64,000 bases of DNA, from the NCBI GenBank assembly GCA_022432975.1, contig CM039512.1, forward strand, positions 33,911,730-33,975,729. The letters run 5' to 3'. Shown here piece by piece: positions 10,459-21,037 of this stretch (its first letter is position 1; each line of letters begins with the position of its first letter). The translations under genes and the position numbers were made by a program. The notes beneath the pieces are model-generated. The model saw only the letters and a program-made list of their open reading frames with translations, was not told where the DNA came from and searched no databases. This DNA is from Begonia masoniana (taxonomy: Eukaryota; Streptophyta; Magnoliopsida; Cucurbitales; Begoniaceae).

Positions 10459-12754
10459 TGTAGCACCCGGTTTCGCTTAACCAGTTTACTTTATTAAATT
10501 ATAGTGAATATTTTAAGGATGGGATTGGGAAGTTTAGTGATTAGGTCAATAAATGAGTGAGTAATGGCATGGTGGTAATTTGAGATTTTATGTTGGATGA
10601 TGTATTTAATAGAGGGTTCAATGAGGTTTAGCCGCCACTGTTTTCTCATTTTTTCCTTTCTCGGTATTCAGCTCATACTCAGCAGAGCTCCAGGCAATTT
10701 TCCCCTCCGACCTTCATTTCTCGGACTAGGTAATTTTTTCCTTTTTGTTTTCTTAAGATCCGAGTGGCTAGATAGCATATGAGTGCAATGTATGTACCTT
10801 GTTAATGCTGTGAGAGAGTTGAGTTCGGGTTTAGTGTTGAGCCGAGAATGTACGATGACCAGAGCTTCCAAACTAGCTCCTTAGGTTTCTGAATGATATA
10901 GGATAAGGCTAGTGATGATCTAATCGGTATTCTGCTTATGACATTAGGTGAGCAGGACTTCCAGTGTAGTTGAAACCGAGCGATTTCCAAGAGACCAGGT
11001 AAGTAAAGTTTGCTTGTGCCTTCGGACCTACATCACAAAATATTAGGGTTTGTTTGTTGGAATGTGTTGGTATGTCATGCATCATGTTTTAAAAAGTATA
11101 CGAAAATGAATTTGAGTGCATGTTTGCATGGTAAGGATTGAACATATGGAAACAGCTATGTGAATCAGTTTTACTGTTAAGGAAAATAATCCGCCCCTTA
11201 ATGAGACAGTGGATATTTATACTTTGGGAGAGTTGATCCAACTTCCAATTTCACAGAGGGATCTGAACATGTGAATCAGATTTACTGTTAAGGGAATTTA
11301 TCCGCCCCTTAATGAGTTAGTGGATGTTTATACTTTGGGAGAGTTGATCCAACTCCCAATTTCACAGGGGGATCTGAACAGAAACGATGAATGAATAACT
11401 GAGATGAGAAAGTAGAAATTGCATGTTTAGGAATTCATATTTTTGCATTTCATTTCATTACTGCTTTACTTACTTAGCATTAGGCTAATAGATGAGTTTT
11501 GTGATGTAGGTGTTGAGGAAACTGCAGGTGATTTCCTTGAGTGCACTGATGAATAGATGTGGTTGGAGGAGTATATCCATGTTTCGGCCTGGTAAACTGA
11601 TGAGGCGGTTTAACTGGTGTCAGTGGTTGTGAAGGTTTAGTGGACAATGAGTTCAATTCGAGTATGTTAAACTCTCTGATTATAGAAGTTGCTTGATGTT
11701 TTCAAAAGTACCTTGAGTTCTCATGACATTAGTAGTTTTCAATGTTTTGAACACATTTTGAAACTTACTGATAGTGCCACCTTGCTGATTTAGTATTGTT
11801 TTTACTGGATTCGAGTAATATAAAGATTTGAATTGTTTTCTTTTGAATGGTTTCAGTAAAGTGAATAAACTCTTTTCTGTTGTTAGAGTTGTATTGTATG
11901 GCAAGGAGTTGTTGGTGTGTCGTTTTGTTCACTATCGGTAGATGAAGTCTATCGGTAGATGTCGAGTTATAGTATGTTGTCTATCGGATGATGTCTCAGT
12001 AAACTCATCGGCGGATGCGTGACTGACGCCATCGGATGATGTAGGTTTAATTCTGTCGGAATATGTCTTCAGAAAAGCCATCGGATGATGTAGGTTTAAT
12101 TCTATCGGAAGATGTCTTCAGAAAAGCCATCGGATGATGTAGGTTTAATTCTATCGGAAGATATAGATTTTGCACTACCGGTATGAGTGAGTGTTATGCA
12201 TTGTCGTTTAGTGATTGGTATATGCAGTTTATTCTATCAGAAGAAGGGAATGAGAGATTTTTTTTGTCGTTTTGCCGTCGGTAGATACGAGTCGCAAAAC
12301 TTGTCGTTTTGCGATCGGTTGATGTTGGATAATTGATTTATCCGGCTGACGTCATCGGTAGATGCAGTCCACCGAGGGATGTCTTTTGTTTCCAACTCTT
12401 CTGGTCCACGTCGTCGGTAGAAGCCTTTTATTTGTTGTTTTCTGCTCCTTCCGTTGACTTTATCCATCGGCAGATGCGTTTGACTTCTGCGACTTCCCAA
12501 GTATTTCACGATTTAAACCTCTATTTCTTTTTAGCCGATTATTTCTTACATTTCAAACAATGTTCATAGTTTCATTTAACTCTAGTGTTGTCCAAATGAT
12601 TTCCGCTGCAAGTTTTAAATGTTTTGAAGTTTAGAAAAAAGAAAAATGTGTCAAACCCAGACTTTCGAGTGAAATTTTAAATTTAGTTCAAAGTTTCTTA
12701 GTTAGGTCCGAGCTTTGTGTAACGAGTCGGGTTCAGATAACTCGGGGCGTTACA
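10459..12754 (+). mobile_element. 5' LTR of element E
   Basis: It starts TGTAGCACCC and ends CTCGGGGCGTTACA, 2296 bp. Exon-like layout: an ATG-free pyrimidine-rich stretch to 10739, GGTAATTT donor-like, micro-exon 10948-10998, CCAGGTAAGT donor-like, acceptor-like GTGATGTAGGTG near 11501-11511. Between the last two sites a block of about 110 bp (TTTACTGTTAAGG ... GGGGGATCTGAACA) occurs twice (about 11160-11378). The distal part has repeated TCGGTAGATG / ATCGGATGATG motifs, one TGACGTCA (about 12347), and GTCGTTTAGTGATTGGTA (12203-12220), which has a close match in the LTR of copia element C. Confidence 0.9.
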
Positions 12755-12757
12755 GTA

Positions 12758-12769
12758 TGGTATCAGAGA
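12758..12769 (+). promoter_or_regulatory. Primer-binding site of element E
   Basis: TGGTATCAGAGA, 11 of 12 bases matching the initiator-Met PBS, 3 nt after the LTR end. Confidence 0.85.
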
Positions 12770-12908
12770 CATTCAGTTAAACCGTTCAAAAGATTACTCA
12801 ACAGTGCCAATCGTTGCATGGAAGTACTCCAACAACTGTAAGTGTTTATCTTAACCTTAGCTATTAGAAGTTTAAGGGTGTACTTAACCTTGTACAGGAA
12901 TATAGCAA

Positions 12909-15900
12909 ATGTCTAGACGACCAGGAAGACCAAGATTACCAAGAGAGATACCAAGTCCGAGGCGGGAGGAGGACTCTAGTGTAATTAGGCAGCTGACAGA
13001 ATTGATGCGTCAGCAGACTGATATAGTGCGTCAATAGTCTGATCAATTAGGAGTGCTGTTGAGCCGGGAGACACAAGGAAGTGCCAACTCGGGTTCTAGC
13101 AGTGAACATTCTGGAGATAGATTCCGGAGACTGAGACCACCCACGTTTGATGGACAGTCATCTGATCCAGTTATTGCTGAAGGATGGCTTAGAAAGATCG
13201 AGAGTATGTTTAGGTGTGCCAATGTTAGAGAAGAAGACAAAGTCACGTTGGCCACGTTCCATTTGGCTGGTGAAGCTCAACTCTGGTGGGAAACAATGGA
13301 GACCACCACAGATGTTTTGGCGATGCCTTGGTCACAATTCAAGAACATTTTCTATGGGAAGTATTTTAACAGCACGGTCCAGACAGCGAAGAAGTTAGAG
13401 TTTCTGAATTTGAAACAAACAGGGTCGGTGGCAGAGTACAGTAGGCAATTTGAGTCCTTGTCCAGGTTTGCTGGACATTTTGCTCACAAGGATGAGGATA
13501 AAGTGTTTAAATTTGTGCATGGACTGAAGCCAGAAATCTACCGAGAGATTAAATTCTGTGGTATTAAAGGTTTGACGTTCAGCGAAGTTGTGTCCACTGC
13601 TCTGGAAGTGGAAGAAGCTGAAAGGAAGTGTGCTAGACCAAAGAAGGTCCCACAAAGGTTTAACCAGCCACACCAACAAAGAGGAACAAAGAGGCCAAGT
13701 GAAGGCCAAATTATCCAAGGAACAGGAGGTAAGGTACAGAATGTCAGGAAATTTTCCCAGTGTCCTAAGTGTTTGAAGAACCACCCGGGGGAATGTAGAC
13801 TGGGCTTTGGGAAGTGTTTCAACTGTGAGGAGGTTGGACACACGTACAAGGAGTGCTCGAAGCCTAGAGTCACCAGATGCTACAATTGTAACAAGGTCGG
13901 TCACATTAGTAGAGACTGTCCAGTTCCTAAGAGTGGCCCTGCTATGATTAAACCGAGGATATTCTCCATGATGGAGTCGGGTGAAGAACAGCCTGCTGTG
14001 GTGTCAGGTACTCTATTGATCAACTCTGTGCCTGCTTTTACTTTGATAGATTCCAGTGCAAGGCATTCATTTATAGCCTCTACATTTGCTGATAAGTTAG
14101 ATGTACAGTTTACTCCTTCCATGCATATGTTTAACGTTACATTACCCTCTGAGAACGCATGCACTCTAACCAAGTGATGCTTGACAGTGATGTGTTAGTA
14201 GGGAACGTAAGTTTGCCTGCTGATCTTATTGTTATGGATATTATAGGATTTGATGTAATCCTAGGAATAGACTGGCTATTTAAACACCACGCCACAATTG
14301 ATTGTAGAACTGGAATAGTTAGCTTTCAACCCCCTGGTAATTTGAAACATACCTTTCAAGCTTCAAAGAAGAGTAAGGAAATGTCTGTGATTACTTCTAT
14401 TAACACTAGATTTTCCTTGTGTGGAGAGTATTTGTGCTTCTTAGCTAGCGTTTTAGACACACAGCTCGTAAGAAAAATAAATCCTCAAAATGTCTTAATT
14501 GTCCAAGACTTCCCCGAAGTATTTTTAGATGACCTTCCTGGTTTACCGCCAGATAGGGAAATTGAATTTTCTGTAGATGTTTACCCCGGAGCCGAGCCTG
14601 TGTCTAAAAATCCATATAGATTAGCTCCAAACGAACTTAAGGAATTAAAGAAGCAGTTGGAGGATTTGTTGGAGAAAGGGTTCATACGCCCCAGCTTTTC
14701 ACCGTGGGGTGCGCCTGTCCTTTTTGTCAAAAAGAAAGATGGATCAATGCGTATGTGCATTGATTATAGGGAATTGAATAAGTTAACTATCAAGAATAAG
14801 TATCCATTGCCGAGAATTGACGATTTATTTGACCATCTTAATGGTGCAAGAGTTTTCTCTAAGATTGACCTTAGGTCTTATTATTATCAGTTGAAGGTTA
14901 AATCTGAAGATATCCCAAAGACTGCCTTTCGCACAAGGTATGGGAATTATGAGTTTTTGGTTATGTCTTTTGGATTGACAAATGCACCAGCAGCCTTTAT
15001 GGATCTCATGAATAGGGTGTTTCACGAGTACTTAGATAAATTTGTCATAGTATTCATTGATGATATTCTGATCTATTCCCGTACTAAAGATGAGCATGCA
15101 AATCACTTGAGTTTGGTGTTAGGAGTACTTAGACAGCATCAATTTTATGCTAAGTTTTCCAAGTGTGAGTTTTGGTTGGACAGAGTTCACTTTCTTGGTC
15201 ACGTGATCTCTGGAGATGGAATATCTGTCGATCCAGCCAAGGTTCAGGCAGTTAAGGAGTGGCCCCAACCAAAGAATGCTACTGATATTAGGAGCTTCCT
15301 TGGATTAGCAGGATATTATAGAAAATTTATTGAAGGGTTTTCAAAGATTGCTACACCCCTTACCAGGTTAACAAGAAAAAATGTGAAGTATATGTGGACT
15401 GAAGAATGTGAACATAGCTTTCTGACCTTGAAACAGAAACTGACCAACGCTCCAATCTTGACCCTTCCTGTTGAAAATGGTAAGTTTAGCATTTACTGTG
15501 ATGCTTCCAAGATTGGTCTTGGTTGTGTTTTAATGCAGGATGGAAAAGTAATAGCTTATGCCTCTAGACAGTTGAAAACGCATGAGAAGAATTACCCTAC
15601 ACATAACTTAGAATTAGCTGCAGTGGTATTTGCACTTAAGATTTGGAGGCATTACTTGTATGGACAATCTTGCGAGATATTTTCAGATCATAAGAGTCTG
15701 AAATATATTTTCACACAGAAGGAACTAAACATGAGGCAACATCGATGGTTGGAATTTGTAAAGGACTATGATTTCGAGATTAAATATCATCCCGGTAAAG
15801 CGAATGTAGTGGCTGATGCTTTAAGTAGAATAACTCCTTTAGTCTCTACATTGATTCTTGACATACCGATAGCTTTAGAGACAGAATTCCAAAGATTCAA

Positions 15901-17386
15901 CCTGGAAGCTGTGTCTAGTGTGTCAGCCATGCTTTCGGCCATATCTTTAAGGCCAACTATTTTGGAGAAAATAAAGGAAGTTCAAATGAATGACACTGAA
16001 TGCAATGAGTATAAGTTGTGCATGGATTCTACTGACAAGTCGGATTTCAACTGCTCAGTTGATGGAATTCTCAAGTTTCAAAATAGATAGTTTGTTCCGG
16101 CTGATACCGAACTTAAAAAGGGAATCCTATCTGAGGCACATTCTTCTAGACTCTCTGTTCATCACGGGAGTACGAAAATGTACAGAGATCTCAAGCAACA
16201 TTATTGGTGGCCAGGTATGAAAAGAAGTGTGGCAGAGTATGTGGAGTCCTGTCTGATCTACCAGCAAGTCAAAGCTAAACATCAGAGGCCTGCTGGAACC
16301 TTGCAACCTTTGCCAGTTCCTGAATGGAAATGGGAACAAATAGCTATGGATTTTGTTATAGGATTACCTAGAACAGCAAAGGGTCACGATGCAATTTGGG
16401 TAATAGTCGATCGTTTAACCAAATCTGCTCACTTTCTGCCAATGAAGATAACATACTCGATGGATCAACTGGCTGAGTTGTATGTGCATGAAGTTGTTAG
16501 ACTGCATGGAGTTCCAAGCACCATAGTTTCAGACCGAGACTCTAGATTTACATCTAAGTTCTGGAAAAGTTTGCACAAGGCTATGGGAACCCAGCTTAGT
16601 TTTAGCGCTTTCCACCCTTAAACAGATGGACAATCCGAAAGGACTATTCAAACATTAGAGGATATGCTCCGTGCATGTGTCTTAGACTTTCAAGGTTCGT
16701 GGAGCAAATACTTGTTCTTGGTTGAATTTTCTTATAACAACAATTTTCAGGCAACAATAGGTATGGCACCATATGAGGCATTGTATGGACGAAAGTGTAG
16801 ATCCCCATTGTATTGGGATGAGGTTGGAGAAGCATAATTGATTGGTCCTGACATTGTACAACAAACAGTGGAGAAAATTGCTCTTATCCGACAAAGAATC
16901 TTGACAACTCAAAGCCGGCAGAAAAGCTATGCAAACAAGAGACGAAGAGAACTGGAATTTGATGTTGGTAATGAAGTTTTCCTTAAGGTGTCACCTTTCG
17001 AGGGAGTTGTGAGATTTGGAAAGAAAGGCAAGTTGAACCCCAGATATATTGGACCCTTCTCAATCTTGAAGAGGATTGGGAAGTCAGCTTATCAACTACA
17101 GTTACCAGCCTCTTTGGAAGGAATCCATGACGTGTTTCATATCTCGATGCTTAAGAAATGTGTACGAGACCCTTCCTAGATTGTAGAACAGCAGAGTATT
17201 GAAGTTCATCCTACTCTTACATATGAAGAGAAACCGGTAAGGATCTTAGACTATGCAGTGAAGGTATTACGCAACAAAGAGGTTCCACTAGTGAAAGTCT
17301 TATGGCACAACCAGAACGTAGCAGAGACCACTTGGGAACGCCAGCAAGACATGATGGACCAACATCCAGAGCTATTCAGGTATTGA
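12909..17386 (+). pseudogene. Gag-pol polyprotein of element E, broken
   Basis: The start is taken at ATG 12909, which begins MSRRPGRPRLPR; the longer open stretch from 13053 is a shadow of it. Domains in order: retrotransposon gag (13130-13600), two zinc knuckles (CFNCEEVGHTYKEC and CYNCNKVGHISRDC, 13815-13920), protease with a damaged active site (LIDSSARHSF where DTGA is expected), reverse transcriptase (FIDDIL near 15055), RNase H ([10 protein letters not shown]), integrase, and a C-terminal chromodomain-like segment ending near PELF. Lesions: in-frame stops at 13035, 16088, 16619, 16835 and 17177, and a single-base frameshift near 14150. All five stops can be explained by one C-to-T or G-to-A change. 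It made the proteins of a mobile element; it is not a host gene. Confidence 0.9.
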
Positions 17387-17746
17387 ATTTTGAGGACAAA
17401 ATTCTTTTAAGGAGGGTAGATTGTAGCACCCGGTTTCGCTTAACCAGTTTACTTTATTATATTATAGTGAATATTTTAAGGATGAGATTGGGAAGTTTAG
17501 TAATTAGGTCAATAAATGAGTGAGTAAGGGCATGGTGGCAATTTGAGATTTTATGTTGGATGACGTATTTAATGGAGGGTTCAATTGTAACACCCGACAT
17601 TTCGGCCAGGTGATTTTCTGACCATTTTCATTATCACCCTCTTATTTAACCCTTATGATTTAAAATTTAATGTTAAGACAAATTTATTACAAGTTGAGTA
17701 AAACTAGGTTGGGTGGCAGTTTTGTAATTAAAATCGATGGATTTAG

Positions 17747-17755
17747 TATAAATAG
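17747..17755 (+). promoter_or_regulatory. TATA box of solo LTR D
   Basis: TATAAATAG, 161 bp from the LTR start. The same motif sits at the same distance in the LTRs of element B (35760-35752 and 42723-42715, minus strand), so U3 is short and the arrays lie downstream of the promoter. Confidence 0.65.
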
Positions 17756-19282
17756 GAAATGGAAACCTTAAACCTCATTTATTACCACTGTAGCCGACAT
17801 TCCCTCTCGGCGATTCCTTCTTTCCCAAGTTCTTGCTCTCGGCTACCAGAACTTCCCTTTACCGACGGCTGGTTCGAGCTTGCTCTTCTCTGCAAATCCA
17901 CACCCGAGGTATGAAATGGACAATGTAGTCATTCATTAGTAAATAGAGCTCTGTTTTCAGCTCGGCACTGAGTTCGGATTTTTTTTAGCAGTGGCCGAGT
18001 AGTTTAAGACCTTTTAAAATCTGAGAGTAGAAATGTCATCCCGAATCGATTCTGAACATTTTAAGTAACCAACTCGGATTTAACCAATGGTAAAACCTGT
18101 CCACCTAGTTTCAGATTTCAGACTGCAGTGTGTCAAACAGAGGAATCGGAATGACTTTAGCTATTAGATCCTAGGATGGTTTATGGTTAGGACTATTAGG
18201 ACTTTGTTTTAACTACTGTAATGTACATGTTTTAGGTGAAGAAGTTTAAAGGAAAGAAGCTCGGATTGCTAAGGAATCCAGGTAAGTGAATGTGTTAAGA
18301 TTTCCGGCCACTAGGGCCCTACACCGCAAGGGTATTAGGAAATCACTGAGATGTTAGCTTATTGACTATGATTTGTTATTTCCACGATATGAAGAAGTTG
18401 TGTAAGTAAATGTAAAGTTACAGGATGTTTTACTTGTCCTCATGATATGACTTCTCTCTATGAACTTTATGTCTATGCACTGTGTTCATGTTATGATTAA
18501 GTTGAGAATATGAAAAGCAAATGTAACCAAGATTAAGTGCAGAGCGGGGAAAGACTATGTTATGTATGACTCGCGAATTCTCCCACTGGTGGAGGCCGAG
18601 TTGATGATATGTATGACTCGCGAAATCTCCCACTGGTGGAGGCCGAGTTAATGATATGTATGGCTCGCGAATTCTCCCACTGGGGAGGCCGAGTGATGTA
18701 TCATGATTGCTGCGATAGGCAAATGATTATATATGTCTGCCGCGATAGGCAAATGACTATGTACCCCTGTCTTCCTCCCTCGTCTCCTGCCTTAATACAT
18801 GTCATGTAAATGATAAAGATGAACACGAATGATGAATGGTTTATGAACTTATGTCTCTTTAAATTGTGTACTCATGTATATCTGTCAGCATGCATTCCTT
18901 ACTAAGCATTAGGCTTATAGTTAAACCTTATGGTGTAGGTGAAGAAGGTTCAGGTGAGGATGTTATGTGCAAAGAGGATGCTTAAGGCTGGTTGCTGGAG
19001 GATGCTCAAGGTGACAGTGCGGGACTGGAGAGGCGATTTATGACCCCTGGTTAAGACTCTTATGTTACAGTATGTTAAAGAATATGGTAGTTTAAGTAGG
19101 ATGAGATTTTTTTAAAACGTTGAGCTTTGAAACTGTCTAGTGGATCACTGAGTCAGGGAATGATTATATAGATTTATAAATGGTCTGTTGCTTAAGTCTT
19201 CCGCTATATGTATTTTGAGTGAGTTGTGTTTTCTTTCTGTTGGAAGGAGTCATTTGATGATTTAGAGTTCTCTACCGTAAGA

Positions 19283-19795
19283 CGGAAGCTGGAAGAGGTA
19301 GTCTTTCGGCTGACGTCATCGGCAGATGCCGAAGGAATAGTTGTTGATGGTTTAGTCTTCCGGTTGACGTCATCGGCAGATGCCGAGAGTTAATTGTTTG
19401 ATGGTTTAGTCTTCCGGCTGACGTCATCGGCAGATGCCGAAGGGTAGTTGTTTGATGGTTTAGCCTTCCGGCTGACGTCATCGGCAGATGCCGAAGGGTA
19501 GTTGTTTGTTGGTTTAGTCTTCCGGCTGACGTCATCGGCAGATGCCGAAGGATAGTTGTTGATGGTTTAGTCTTCCGGCTGACGTCATCGGCAGATGCCG
19601 AAGGGTAGTTGTTGATGGTTTAGTCTTCCGGCTGACGTCATCGGCAGATGCCGAAGGGTAGTTGTTGATGGTTTAGTCTTCCGGCTGACGTCATCGGCAG
19701 ATGCCGAAGGGTAGTTGTTGATGGTTTAGTCTTCCGGCTGACGTCATCGGCAGATGCCGAAGGGTAGTTGTTGATGGTTTAGTCTTCCGGCTGAC
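19283..19795 (+). repeat. Tandem array 1 in LTR D, about 10 copies of a unit near 53 bp
   Basis: Each unit carries TCTTCCGGCTGACGTCATCG followed by GCAGATGCCGAAGGGTAGTTG and a spacer GATGGTTTAG. Nearly every copy has a perfect TGACGTCA bZIP-type palindrome next to CGGCAGATGCCG. The first copies are more diverged than the last ones, as expected for an array growing at one end. Reverse-strand ORFs over it are repeat artefacts. Confidence 0.9.
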
Positions 19796-21037
19796 GTCAC
19801 CGGAAGATGTAAAATGTGTGTTGTCGCTTAGCGACCGGAAGATGTAAAATGTGTTTTGTCGTTTAGCGACCGGAAGATGTAAAATGTGTGTTGTCGCTTA
19901 GCGACCGGAAGATGTAAAATGTGTTTTGTCGTTTAGCGACCGGAAGATGTAAAATGTGTTTTGTCGTTTAGCGACCGGAAGATGTAAAATGTGTGTTGTC
20001 GCTTAGCGACCGGAAGATGTAAAATGTGTGTTGTCGCTTAGCGACCGGAAGATGTAAAATGTGTGTTGTCGCTTAGCGACCGGAAGATGTAAAATGTGTG
20101 TTGTCGCTTAGCGACCGGAAGATGTAAAATGTGTGTTGTCGCTTAGCGACCGGAAGATGTAAAATGTGTGTTGTCGCTTAGCGACCGGAAGATGTAAAAT
20201 GTGTGTTGTCGCTTAGCGACCGGAAGATGTAAAATGTGTGTTGTCGCTTAGCGACCGGAAGATGTAAAATGTGTGTTGTCGCTTAGCGACCGGAAGATGT
20301 AAAATGTGTGTTGTCGCTTAGCGACCGGAAGATGTAAAATGTGTGTTGTCGCTTAGCGACCGGAAGATGTAAAATGTGTGTTGTCGCTTAGCGACCGGAA
20401 GATGTAAAATGTGTGTTGTCGCTTAGCGACCGGAAGATGTAAAATGTGTGTTGTCGCTTAGCGACCGGAAGATGTAAAATGTGTGTTGTCGCTTAGCGAC
20501 CGGAAGATGTAAAATGTGTGTTGTCGCTTAGCGACCGGAAGATGTAAAATGTGTGTTGTCGCTTAGCGACCGGAAGATGTAAAATGTGTTTTGTCGTTTA
20601 GCGACCGGAAGATGTAAAATGTGTTTTGTCGTTTAGCGACCGGAAGATGTAAAATGTGTGTTGTCGCTTAGCGACCGGAAGATGTAAAATGTGTGTTGTC
20701 GCTTAGCGACCGGAAGATGTAAAATGTGTTTTGTCGTTTAGCGACCGGAAGATGTAAAATGTGTTTTGTCGTTTAGCGACCGGAAGATGTAAAATGTGTG
20801 TTGTCGCTTAGCGACCGGAAGATGTAAAATGTGTGTTGTCGCTTAGCGACCGGAAGATGTAAAATGTGTGTTGTCGCTTAGCGACCGGAAGATGTAAAAT
20901 GTGTGTTGTCGCTTAGCGACCGGAAGATGTAAAATGTGTGTTGTCGCTTAGCGACCGGAAGATGTAAAATGTGTGTTGTCGCTTAGCGACCGGAAGATGT
21001 AAAATGTGTGTTGTCGCTTAGCGACCGGAAGATGTAA
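19796..21037 (+). repeat. Tandem array 2 in LTR D, about 35 copies of a 35-bp unit
   Basis: The unit is GACCGGAAGATGTAAAATG followed by TGTGTTGTCGCTTAGC. Two unit types exist: GTGTTGTCGCTTAGC and TTTTGTCGTTTAGC. The second occurs singly or in pairs (near 19850, 19922, 19957, 20589, 20624, 20729, 20764), which suggests block duplications. GTCGC-TTA-GCGAC is an inverted pair; in the second type one G-C pair becomes a G-T pair in RNA, so the stem is kept. Confidence 0.95.

Noticed and set aside
19796..21037. Possible CRISPR array
   Set aside because: Unit and spacing are a simple 35-bp tandem repeat without unique spacers, in a plant LTR.
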